From the NCBI RefSeq assembly GCF_004684085.1, contig NZ_SRHZ01000053.1, forward strand, positions 1-32,908: DNA of 32,908 nucleotides, read 5' to 3'. This DNA comes from Stenotrophomonas maltophilia. GTDB taxonomy: Bacteria > Pseudomonadota > Gammaproteobacteria > Xanthomonadales > Xanthomonadaceae. The position numbers were made by a program, and so were the translations under genes. Each line of letters starts with the position of its first letter. Position 1 is the stretch's first letter. Under the pieces are notes generated by a model. That model saw nothing but the letters and a program-made list of their open reading frames with translations. It was not told the origin of the DNA and searched no databases. Positions 7,271 to 17,314 of this stretch are shown here, piece after piece.

Positions 7271-10200
7271 ATGCCTAAATTTTTCATCGAACATCCAGTC
7301 TTCGCCTGGGTGGTGGCGATCCTGATCTCGCTCAGCGGCGTGATCGCGATCCTCAACCTCGGCGTCGAGTCCTATCCCAACATCGCCCCGCCGCAGGTGA
7401 CCGTCTCGGCCACCTACCCGGGCGCCAGCGCCGATACCACCGAAAAATCGGTCACCCAGGTGATCGAGCAGCAGCTGACCGGTATCGATCACCTGCTGTA
7501 CTTCAGCTCCTCGTCCGCCTCCAACGGCCGTGCCTCGATCACCCTGACCTTCGAGACCGGTACCGATCCGGACATCGCCCAGGTGCAGGTGCAGAACAAG
7601 GTGTCGCTGGCCACGCCACGCCTGCCTTCGGAAGTGACCCAGCAGGGCGTTGTGGTGGCCAAGGCCAACGCCGGCTTCCTGATGGTGATCGCGCTGCAGT
7701 CCGACACGCCGGCCATCAACCGTGATGCCCTGAACGACATCGTCGGTTCACGCGTGCTCGACCAGGTCTCGCGTATCCCCGGCGTCGGCAGCACCCAGCA
7801 GTTCGGCTCCGAGTACGCCATGAACATCTGGCTCAACCCGGAAAAGATGCAGGGCTACGGCCTGTCGGCCAGCCAGGTGCTGGCGGCAGTGCGTGCTCAG
7901 AACGTGCAGTTCGCTGCCGGTGCGCTGGGTTCGGACCCGTCGCCGGAAGGCCAGCACTTCACCGCCACCGTCTCGGCCGAAGGTCGCTTCAGCTCGCCGC
8001 AGGAGTTCGAGAACATCATCCTGCGCGCGAATGCTGACGGCTCGCGCGTGCTGTTGAAGGACATCGCCCGCGTAGCCTTCGGCGCCAACAACTACGGCTT
8101 CGATACCCAGTACAACGGCAAGCCGACCGGTGCCTTCGCCATCCAGCTGCTGCCGGGCGCCAACGCCCTGAACGTGGCCGATGCGGTGCGCGCCAAGATG
8201 GACGAACTGCAGCCCAGCTTCCCGTCCGGCGTGACCTGGTTCTCGCCGTACGACAGCACCACCTTCGTCAAGATCTCGATCCAGGAAGTGGTCAAGACCC
8301 TGTTCGAAGCGGTGTTGCTGGTGTTCCTGGTGATGCTGATCTTCCTGCAGAACTTCCGCGCCACTCTGATCCCGACCCTGGTCATCCCGGTGGCCCTGCT
8401 CGGCACCTTCCTGGGCATGTGGATGATCGGCTTCACGATCAACCAGCTGACCCTGTTCGCGATGGTGCTGGCGATCGGCATCGTGGTCGATGACGCGATC
8501 GTGGTGATCGAGAACGTCGAACGCATCATGACCGAGGAAGGCCTTGCGCCGAAGCCGGCCACGCAGAAGGCGATGACCCAGATCACCGGCGCGGTGGTGG
8601 CGATCACCGTGGTGCTGGCTGCGGTATTCATCCCCTCGGCCCTGCAGGGCGGTGCGGCCGGTGAGATCTACAAGCAGTTCGCGCTGACCATCGCCATTTC
8701 GATGGCGTTCTCGGCGTTCCTGGCCCTGGGCTTCACCCCGGCGCTGTGCGCGACGTTCCTCAAGCCGACGCACAACGACAACCCGAACATCATCTACCGC
8801 ACCTTCAACAAGTACTACGACAAGATCAGCCACACTTATGTGGGTCACATCACCTCCGCGGTGCGCCATGCGCCGCGCTGGATGATCCTGTTCGTGGTGC
8901 TGACCGCACTGTGCGGCTTCCTGTTCACCCGCATGCCGGGCAGCTTCCTGCCGGAAGAAGACCAGGGCTATGCGCTGGCGATCGTGCAGCTGCCGCCGGG
9001 CTCGACCAAGGGCCAGACCAACGAAGTGTTCGCGCAGATGCGTGGCGTCCTGGAAAAGCAGGATGGCTATGAAGGCATGCTGCAGGTGGCCGGCTTCAGC
9101 TTCGTCGGTTCCGGTGAGAACGTGGGTATGGGCTTCATCCGCCTGAAGCCGTGGGAAGAACGCACGTTCACCGCGCCCGAGTTCATCCAGAACATGAACG
9201 GCGCGTTCTACGGCATCAAGGAAGCGCAGATCTTCGTGGTCAACCTGCCCACCGTGCAGGGTCTGGGCCAGTTCGGCGGTTTCGACATGTGGCTGCAGGA
9301 CCGCAGCGGTGCCGGCTACGAACAGCTGACCCAGGCGCGCAACATCCTGCTCGGCCAGGCCGCGCAGAAGCCGGACCATCTGGTCGGCGTGCGCCCGAAC
9401 GGCCTGGAGAACGCCCCGCAGCTGCAGCTGCATGTCGACCGCGTGCAGGCGCAGACGATGGGCATGTCGGTTTCGGACGTGTACAGCACCATCCAGCTGA
9501 TGCTGGCCCCGGTCTACGTCAACGACTTCTTCTACGAAGGCCGCATCAAGCGCGTGACCATGCAGGCCGATGGCCCGTACCGCACCGGCCAGGAGTCGTT
9601 GAAGAGCTTCTACAGCCCGTCCAGCCTGGTCAAGAATGCCGATGGCACCAACTTGATGATCCCGCTCAACACGGTGGTCAAATCCGAGTGGGTATCGGCA
9701 CCGCCGTCGCTGAGCCGCTACAACGGCTACTCGGCGATCAACATCGTCGGTTCGCAGGCACCGGGTACCAGCTCGGGTGAAGCGATGCAGACCATGGAAG
9801 CGATCGTCGCCGACGACCTGCCGGCCGGCTTCGGCTACGACTGGTCGGGCATGTCCTACCAGGAAATCCTGGCCGGCAACGCCGCGACCCTGCTGCTGGT
9901 GCTGTCCATCGTGGTGGTGTTCCTGTGCCTGGCCGCGCTGTATGAAAGCTGGTCGATCCCGGTGGCGGTGCTGCTGGTCGTTCCGCTGGGCGTGCTGGGC
10001 GCACTCGGCCTGTCGATGCTGCGTGGCCTGCCCAATGATCTGTTCTTCAAGATCGGCCTGATCACCGTGATCGGCCTGGCGGCGAAGAACGCGATCCTGA
10101 TCGTCGAGTTCGCGGTGGAACAACGTGCGGCAGGCAAGAACCTGCGCGATGCCACCATCGAGGCAGCCCGCCTGCGCTTCCGCCCGATCCTGATGACATC

Positions 10201-10444
10201 GTTCGCGTTCATCATGGGCGTGATCCCGATGGCGATCTCCAGTGGTGCCGGCGCCAACTCCCGCCACGCCATCGGTACCGGCGTGATCGGCGGCATGCTG
10301 TTCGCTACCCTGCTCGGCCTGCTGATGATCCCGGTGTTCTTCGTGGTCGTGCGGCGCATGCTGGGTGACAAGCTGGATGAACCCTCCAAGGAGTTCATGG
10401 AACGCCAGCGTGACGCAGAATCCGCGCACCGCCCGGACCGTTGA
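7271..10444 (+). CDS. RND multidrug efflux permease (HAE1 family, AcrB/MexB-like)
   Basis: Inner-membrane proton/drug antiporter, 1057 residues, the normal length for HAE1 pumps. It begins MPKFFIEHPVFAWVVAILI, the usual first transmembrane helix. Proton-relay residues are present: Asp407-Asp408 in GIVVDDAIVVIENVERIM and Lys939 in GLAAKNAILIVEFA. Two large periplasmic loops and twelve transmembrane helices are evident from the hydrophobic pattern. It is the last gene of the TetR-adaptor-pump operon, and a strong terminator follows 21 bases later. No outer-membrane channel gene is linked, so a TolC-type protein encoded elsewhere must complete the tripartite pump. TetR-MFP-RND order without a channel is like SmeGH of S. 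maltophilia; SmeOP and SmeDEF do have linked channels. The assignment to SmeH is tentative. Confidence 0.96.
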   Translation: MPKFFIEHPVFAWVVAILISLSGVIAILNLGVESYPNIAPPQVTVSATYPGASADTTEKSVTQVIEQQLTGIDHLLYFSSSSASNGRASITLTFETGTDPDIAQVQVQNKVSLATPRLPSEVTQQGVVVAKANAGFLMVIALQSDTPAINRDALNDIVGSRVLDQVSRIPGVGSTQQFGSEYAMNIWLNPEKMQGYGLSASQVLAAVRAQNVQFAAGALGSDPSPEGQHFTATVSAEGRFSSPQEFENIILRANADGSRVLLKDIARVAFGANNYGFDTQYNGKPTGAFAIQLLPGANALNVADAVRAKMDELQPSFPSGVTWFSPYDSTTFVKISIQEVVKTLFEAVLLVFLVMLIFLQNFRATLIPTLVIPVALLGTFLGMWMIGFTINQLTLFAMVLAIGIVVDDAIVVIENVERIMTEEGLAPKPATQKAMTQITGAVVAITVVLAAVFIPSALQGGAAGEIYKQFALTIAISMAFSAFLALGFTPALCATFLKPTHNDNPNIIYRTFNKYYDKISHTYVGHITSAVRHAPRWMILFVVLTALCGFLFTRMPGSFLPEEDQGYALAIVQLPPGSTKGQTNEVFAQMRGVLEKQDGYEGMLQVAGFSFVGSGENVGMGFIRLKPWEERTFTAPEFIQNMNGAFYGIKEAQIFVVNLPTVQGLGQFGGFDMWLQDRSGAGYEQLTQARNILLGQAAQKPDHLVGVRPNGLENAPQLQLHVDRVQAQTMGMSVSDVYSTIQLMLAPVYVNDFFYEGRIKRVTMQADGPYRTGQESLKSFYSPSSLVKNADGTNLMIPLNTVVKSEWVSAPPSLSRYNGYSAINIVGSQAPGTSSGEAMQTMEAIVADDLPAGFGYDWSGMSYQEILAGNAATLLLVLSIVVVFLCLAALYESWSIPVAVLLVVPLGVLGALGLSMLRGLPNDLFFKIGLITVIGLAAKNAILIVEFAVEQRAAGKNLRDATIEAARLRFRPILMTSFAFIMGVIPMAISSGAGANSRHAIGTGVIGGMLFATLLGLLMIPVFFVVVRRMLGDKLDEPSKEFMERQRDAESAHRPDR

Positions 10445-10465
10445 TCCGGCGGTGAGCTGAAATGG

Positions 10466-10496
10466 AAAGGCCCCGGAGCGATCCGGGGCCTTTTTT
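10466..10496 (+). terminator. Rho-independent terminator of the RND operon
   Basis: A 12-bp stem (10466-10477 with 10482-10493) closes a GCGA tetraloop and is followed by an unbroken T run to 10496. The stem is GC-rich at the top and A/T at the base. It lies 21 bases beyond the pump stop codon and is a textbook intrinsic terminator. Confidence 0.95.
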
Positions 10497-10507
10497 CTTG
10501 CCGCTGG

Positions 10508-10566
10508 GTAGAGGCTAACCTTGGTTGGCGGCTCTTCAATTCGTGCCAACCAAGGTTGGCACCTAC
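10508..10566. repeat. Facing pair of REP (SMAG-like) palindromes
   Basis: The plus copy starts with GTAG at 10508 and has the stem GCTAACC/GGTTGGC to about 10530. The minus copy at 10543-10566 has 9-bp arms (10543-10551 and 10554-10562) and ends in CTAC, i.e. GTAG on the minus strand. The two face each other across about 12 bases, a BIME-like arrangement. The core CCAACCTTGGTTGG differs from the CCGGGC core used by REPs at both ends of the window, so two sequence subfamilies are present. Confidence 0.8.
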
Positions 10567-10571
10567 CAGGG

Positions 10572-10716
10572 CTGTGTACGAGCCGGTGGTTGGCGCATGG
10601 CAAACTGTGGACGAGCCAGTGGTTGGCGTATGCCAACCTGTGGACGACCCGGCGGTTGGCGCATACCAAGCTATGGGCGGCCCGGTAGTCGCCAACCTTG
10701 GTTGGCGCATTCCAAG
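10572..10716 (+). repeat. Tandem array of 33-bp units with REP-like hairpins
   Basis: Three head-to-tail units of exactly 33 bases occupy 10572-10604, 10605-10637 and 10638-10670. Each has the pattern CTGTG-ACGA-CC-G-GGTTGGCG-AT-CCAA and differs from the others at several positions. A fourth unit (10671-10716) is 13 bases longer and contains an intact GTAG REP palindrome at 10685-10707. Each unit holds a full or decayed GGTTGGC/GCCAACC hairpin. The units abut, with no unique spacers, so this is not a CRISPR. The region is non-coding between the RND terminator and a small membrane protein gene. Confidence 0.8.
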
Positions 10717-10724
10717 CTGACGCC

Positions 10725-11012
10725 TCAGTGCAGCAGTGCAACCACCACGCACACCGCCACGAGAACCAGCGCCGCCCACTGCATCGGCACGAAGAAGAAA
10801 TGATGCGGCGCGGCCTCGCCCTTCTGCCGGGGCGCACGGTTCAGCCACAGCCCCAGCAGCACATTCACGGCAGCGCCGATGCCTGCACCCAGCAGCACCT
10901 GCTGCAGCGGAATGTTGCCCCTGGGGCCCTCATGCGGGAAGAAGTACGCCAGCAGCAGGATGGCTGCAATCGGCGTCACCAGTGTCATGATTCCCCAACC
11001 GCGATAGATCAT
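10725..11012 (-). CDS. Small membrane protein of unknown function, three TM helices
   Basis: A 95-residue hydrophobic protein with no family I can name. Helices lie at about residues 6-25 (GIMTLVTPIAAILLLAYFF), 34-57 (QQVLLGAGIGAAVNVLLGLWL) and 71-94 (VPMQWAALVLVAVCVVVALL). A basic loop (NRAPRQKGEAAPHH) joins the last two. I choose ATG 11012 (MIYRGWGIMT) rather than the longer upstream start because GGAG sits about 8 bases before it and the upstream extension is Arg/Cys-rich and unlikely. It is a single gene flanked by REP clusters on both sides. Codon use and the strong membrane pattern support a real gene, but the function is unknown. Confidence 0.8.
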   Translation of the reverse strand: MIYRGWGIMTLVTPIAAILLLAYFFPHEGPRGNIPLQQVLLGAGIGAAVNVLLGLWLNRAPRQKGEAAPHHFFFVPMQWAALVLVAVCVVVALLH

Positions 11013-11075
11013 CGTGCAGCTCCGTGCAAAAGAGGGGCTGCATTGTAGCGGGGCTTGTGCGGTTGGTTGCCTTCT

Positions 11076-11140
11076 GTAGAGCCGAGCGCATCCACGCATG
11101 GCGTGGATCTACTGTACCGGAGCCGAGCATGGGCTCGGCT
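11076..11140. repeat. Composite REP: one palindrome apparently inserted into another
   Basis: GTAGAGCCGAGC at 11076-11087 is the left half of a REP. A complete minus-orientation REP follows (arms ATCCACGC/GCGTGGAT, 11090-11108, ending CTAC at 11112). Then AGCCGAGC-ATGG-GCTCGGCT (11121-11140) completes the first hairpin. The 9-mer GAGCCGAGC occurs at both junctions (11079-11087 and 11120-11128), as a target duplication would leave. Confidence 0.65.
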
Positions 11141-11215
11141 CTCCAGATATCCAATGCCACGGCGCATCCACATCCATCGGCCGCGCCGCCGTTGCAGCGG
11201 CGCGGCCGTTGCGAC

Positions 11216-12364
11216 TCAGCGCAGGCCGGTCTCGTTGCGTGCGATCACCAGGCGCTGGATCTCCGAGGTGCCTTCGTAGATCTCGGTGATCTTGGCATCA
11301 CGGAAGTAGCGCTCCAGCGGCATTTCCTTGGAATAACCCATGCCGCCGTGGATCTGCACCGCCTGGTGGGTGATCCACATGGCCGCTTCGGAGGCGGTCA
11401 GCTTGGCGATGGCCGCTTCGTTGCTGAAGCGCTTGCCCTCGCCCTTCACCCATGCCGCGCGCAGGGTCAGCAGCAGGGCTGCGTCCAGCTTGCACTTCAT
11501 GTCGGCGATCTTGGCCTGGGTCATCTGGAAGGTACCGATGGCGGCACCGAAGGCCTTGCGCTCCTTCACATACTCGATCGTTGCTTCATAGGCGGCGCGG
11601 GCGATGCCGATGGCCTGCGACGCGATACCGATGCGACCCGCGTCGAGCACGCCCATGGCGATCTTGAAGCCCTCGCCCTCCTGGCCCAGCACGTCTTCGG
11701 CCTGCGCCACGTAATCGTTGAACTCGATCTCGCAGGTGGCCGAGGCACGGATGCCCAGCTTCGGTTCGGTCTTGCCACGACCGAAACCGGCCTTGTCGGT
11801 GTCGATCATGAACGCGGTGATGCCACGCGCGCCCTTGTCCGGCTCGCTCATCGCAAACAGCACGATGTACTTGGCTACCGGGCCGGAGGTGATCCAGCTC
11901 TTCTTGCCGTTGATGACGTAGGTGCCGTCGGCCTGCTTCACCGCGCGGCAACGCATGGCGGTGGCGTCCGAACCGGACTGCGGCTCGGTCAGCGCGAATG
12001 CACCGATGGCCTCGCCCTCGGCAATGGCTCGCACGTATTTCTGCTTCTGTTCCTCGCTACCGTGGGTGAGGATGCCGTTGCAGAACAGCGAGTTGTTGAC
12101 CGACATGATGGTCGAATGCGCAGCATCACCGGCGGCGACCTCCACCATCGCCAGCACGTACGCGATCGGATCCATGCCGGCGCCGCCATACTCGGCCGGC
12201 ACTTCGATGCCCATCAGGCCGTTCTCGCCCAGCAGGCGGATGTTCTCCAGCGGGAACTCGCCGGTACGGTCATGGTGCTCCGCGCTCGGTGCGATCTTTT
12301 CCTGCGCGATGCGCCGCGCCACGTCCTGCAGCATCAACTGCTCTTCAGTAAAGCTGAAATCCAC
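11216..12364 (-). CDS. Acyl-CoA dehydrogenase (short/branched-chain type)
   Basis: FAD enzyme that introduces the alpha-beta double bond in an acyl-CoA and passes electrons to ETF, in fatty acid or branched-chain amino acid breakdown. The product is 382 residues, a standard length. Family motifs are present: ALTEPQSGSDA in the middle domain, ITSGPVAKYIVLFA, and the C-terminal IYEGTSEIQRLVIAR, in which Glu364 is the expected catalytic base. I choose the GTG at 12364 (MDFSFTEEQLMLQDVARRIAQ): the family normally begins this way and GGGAGG lies 5-6 bases upstream. The longer open frame to 12466 has no family similarity. It is divergent from the ArsR-metH operon and appears monocistronic. Substrate chain length cannot be assigned from sequence alone. 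Confidence 0.93.
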   Translation of the reverse strand: MDFSFTEEQLMLQDVARRIAQEKIAPSAEHHDRTGEFPLENIRLLGENGLMGIEVPAEYGGAGMDPIAYVLAMVEVAAGDAAHSTIMSVNNSLFCNGILTHGSEEQKQKYVRAIAEGEAIGAFALTEPQSGSDATAMRCRAVKQADGTYVINGKKSWITSGPVAKYIVLFAMSEPDKGARGITAFMIDTDKAGFGRGKTEPKLGIRASATCEIEFNDYVAQAEDVLGQEGEGFKIAMGVLDAGRIGIASQAIGIARAAYEATIEYVKERKAFGAAIGTFQMTQAKIADMKCKLDAALLLTLRAAWVKGEGKRFSNEAAIAKLTASEAAMWITHQAVQIHGGMGYSKEMPLERYFRDAKITEIYEGTSEIQRLVIARNETGLR

Positions 12365-12421
12365 AACACCCTCCCGGGTACATGATGAATTGGGCCACGC
12401 AAGGCGCGTCCAGGTGTCCCG

Positions 12422-12427
12422 ATTGTA
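12422..12427 (-). promoter_or_regulatory. Possible -10 element for the acyl-CoA dehydrogenase gene
   Basis: The minus strand reads TACAAT here, about 58 bases upstream of the GTG start. No good -35 is seen. Low-confidence candidate. Confidence 0.3.
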
Positions 12428-12486
12428 CCGGGCCCACGCACATCCGTACGCCAGCGACTTGACCACGGCAGGCCCTTTCAGCGAAT

Positions 12487-12514
12487 ATATCTCTATATCG
12501 CGATAGGTAGATAT
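12487..12514 (+). promoter_or_regulatory. Nested 28-bp palindrome, putative operator of the ArsR-metH operon
   Basis: The inner perfect 10-bp palindrome TATCGCGATA (12496-12505) is flanked at equal distance on both sides by ATATCT (12487-12492) and AGATAT (12509-12514), giving ATATCT-N3-TATCGCGATA-N3-AGATAT. It ends two bases before the ATG at 12517 and covers the only Shine-Dalgarno-like bases (AGG, 12505-12507). A -35-like TTGACC lies at 12459-12464. Its position and symmetry fit a dimeric ArsR-family repressor acting on its own gene. Confidence 0.7.
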
Positions 12515-12516
12515 TT

Positions 12517-13446
12517 ATGGATCTGGAAGACTGGTCGACCCGCCTGAAGGTGTTCGCCGACGCCACCCGTGTGCGCCTGCTGGCGCTGCTGGAGCAGGAG
12601 GAACTGACCGTGGCCGAACTGTCGGCGATCACCCGGCTGGCACAGCCGCGCGTGTCCACCCACCTGGCACGCCTGAAGGAAGCCGGCCTGGTCCGCGACC
12701 GCCGTGCCGGCGTGTCGGCCTATTACCGCTTCGACGAGGCCCAGCTGGACCCGGCGCAGCGCGCATTGTGGCATGCCTTGAGCAACGGAAGCGACGACCC
12801 GCTGCTGCGCCAGGACGCTGAACGCGTCGCGGCGGTGCTGGCCCATCGTGCCTCCGACCAGAACTGGGCCGACAGCGTGGCCGGTGACATGGAACGCCAT
12901 TATTCGCCCGGTCGTACCTGGGAAGCGCTGGCACGTACCGCCTTGCCGCTGCTGGAAACCGGCGACGTGCTCGACATCGCCTCCGGCGACGGCGTGCTGG
13001 CCGAGCTGGTTGCCCCGCATGCCAAGCGCTACATCTGCATCGACACCAGCGCGCGCGTGGTCGCCGCCGCAAGCGAGCGCCTGCGTCGCCTCCCCAACGT
13101 TGAAGTGCGCGAGGGCGACATGCATGCCCTGCCGTTCAAGGACAGCAGCTTCGACCTGGTGGTGCTGATGCACGCGCTGACCTACGCCAGCAAGCCGGCG
13201 CAGGCGGTGACCGAAGGCGCGCGCGTGCTGCGCCCGGGCGGCCGCCTGCTGCTGTGCAGCCTGGCCCGCCACGAACACAAGGCCGCGGTGGAGGCCTACG
13301 GCCACGTCAACCTCGGCTTCAGTGACAAGGAGCTGCGCAAGTTCGTCGACAAGGCCGGCCTGCAGGTGTCGAGCCTGGAGACAGTCACCCGCGAGAAGCG
13401 CCCGCCACACTTCGAAGTGATTTCGCTGATCGCCAACAAGCCCTGA
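12517..13446 (+). CDS. ArsR-type regulator fused to SAM-dependent methyltransferase domain
   Basis: The 309-residue protein has an N-terminal winged helix (about residues 1-85; [42 protein letters not shown]) joined to a class I methyltransferase fold (about 105-250). The SAM-binding loop is [15 protein letters not shown], followed by an acidic strand end ([10 protein letters not shown]), [17 protein letters not shown] and [12 protein letters not shown] 12517 is the only sensible start. The gene is 13 bases ahead of metH part 1 and shares its operon. ArsR-family regulators sensing S-adenosylhomocysteine (SahR) are known to control methionine-cycle genes in Proteobacteria. This fusion next to metH may be of that kind, using the methyltransferase fold as a SAM/SAH sensor. 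Whether it methylates anything is unknown. Confidence 0.9.
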   Translation: MDLEDWSTRLKVFADATRVRLLALLEQEELTVAELSAITRLAQPRVSTHLARLKEAGLVRDRRAGVSAYYRFDEAQLDPAQRALWHALSNGSDDPLLRQDAERVAAVLAHRASDQNWADSVAGDMERHYSPGRTWEALARTALPLLETGDVLDIASGDGVLAELVAPHAKRYICIDTSARVVAAASERLRRLPNVEVREGDMHALPFKDSSFDLVVLMHALTYASKPAQAVTEGARVLRPGGRLLLCSLARHEHKAAVEAYGHVNLGFSDKELRKFVDKAGLQVSSLETVTREKRPPHFEVISLIANKP

Positions 13447-13459
13447 GCCCGAGAACGCC

Positions 13460-14550
13460 ATGTCCGCCCTGCCCTGGTTGCATCCTGATCGTGTCAATGC
13501 CCTGCTCGACGCCCTGCGCCAGCGGATCCTGATCATCGACGGCGCGATGGGCACGATGATCCAGCGCCATGGCCTGCAGGAAGACGATTACCGCGGCGAG
13601 CGTTTCGCCGGCGGTTACGACCACGCCCATGGCCCCGGCTGCGACCACGGCACACCGGAAGGTCACGATCTCAAAGGCAACAATGATCTGCTGCTGTTGA
13701 CCCGGCCGCAGGTCATCGCCGACATCCATACTGCGTATCTGCAAGCGGGTGCGGACCTTGTCGAGACCAACACCTTCAACGCCACCTCGGTCAGCCAGGC
13801 CGACTACCACCTCGAACACCTGGTCTATGAGCTGAACAAGGCGGGCGCCGCGGTAGCTCGTGCCTGCTGCGATGCCGCCGCTGCGAGCACCCCGGACAAA
13901 CCGCGCTTTGTCATCGGCGTGCTCGGCCCGACCAGCCGCACGGCCTCGATCAGCCCCGACGTCAATGACCCCGGCTTCCGCAATACCAGTTTCGACGAAC
14001 TGCGCAGCACCTACCGCGAAGCCATCGACGGCCTGATCGACGGCGGTGCCGACACGATCATGGTCGAGACCATCTTCGATACGCTCAATGCAAAGGCCGC
14101 GCTGTATGCCATTGAAGAAGCCTTCGACGCGCGCGGTGCGCGGCTGCCGATCATGATCTCCGGCACCATCACCGATGCCTCCGGCCGCACCCTGTCCGGT
14201 CAGACCGCCGAGGCATTCCAGGCATCGCTTGCGCATGCACGTCCCCTGTCGATCGGCCTGAACTGCGCACTGGGTGCCGATGCGATGCGTCCCCACGTGG
14301 AAACCCTGTCGCGAGTGTCGGACTGTTATGTCAGTGCGCATCCCAACGCAGGTCTGCCCAACGCCTTCGGCGAGTACGACGAAACCCCTGAAGAAATGGC
14401 GGCGACGCTGCGTGGCTTTGCCGAGGACGGGCTGCTGAACCTGGTCGGCGGCTGTTGCGGCTCCACGCCCGACCACATCCGTGCGATCGCCCAGGCCGTG
14501 GCCGGGCTGCCGCCGCGCGCCCTGCCGGGCCATCAGGAGCAGCAGGCCGC

Positions 14551-14554
<4 letters not shown>
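13460..14554 (+). CDS. metH: Methionine synthase, homocysteine-binding subunit (split MetH, N-terminal part)
   Basis: The 364 residues correspond to the first module of cobalamin-dependent methionine synthase, which binds homocysteine through zinc. It begins with the barrel motif [13 protein letters not shown]. The zinc ligands are Cys269 (GLNCALG) and Cys332-Cys333 ([12 protein letters not shown]). In E. coli this module is the N-terminal third of a single 1227-residue protein; here it ends in its own stop codon, and the rest of the enzyme starts in an ATGA overlap at 14551. The break lies exactly at the domain boundary, so this is a two-gene enzyme, not a recent frameshift. It follows the ArsR/methyltransferase regulator and is probably controlled with it. 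Confidence 0.95.
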
Positions 14555-17235
<2,681 letters not shown>

Positions 17236-17239
17236 GGCG

Positions 17240-17297
17240 GTAGCGCCGGGCCATGCCCGGCGTCATCTCCCGTCCGCCGGGCACGGCCCGGCACTAC
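17240..17297. repeat. Facing pair of REP (SMAG-like) palindromes after metH
   Basis: The plus copy at 17240-17262 is GTAG plus arms CGCCGGGC/GCCCGGCG. The minus copy at 17276-17297 has arms GCCGGGC/GCCCGGC and ends in CTAC. They are separated by 13 bases and fill the gap between the metH stop and the MFS gene start. They may protect or terminate the metH mRNA. Confidence 0.85.
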
Positions 17298-17314
17298 CGT
17301 GCATGATTCCCGCG

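Noticed and set aside
10572..10716. CRISPR array
   Set aside because: Repeat units abut with no unique spacers, units diverge from each other, and no cas gene is present.
7748..10837. 1029-codon minus-strand open frame across the RND pump gene
   Set aside because: Shadow of the pump gene; its start lies beyond the terminator and repeat array, and the composition is His/Arg/Gln-rich with no family signature.
10525..11048. Plus-strand open frames over the repeat array and the small membrane protein
   Set aside because: They follow the 33-bp periodicity or are antisense to the 95-residue gene; no ribosome site or family match.
12365..13460. SAH or SAM riboswitch ahead of metH
   Set aside because: The regulator's start codon directly follows the operator, so there is no leader, and only 13 bases separate the regulator from metH.
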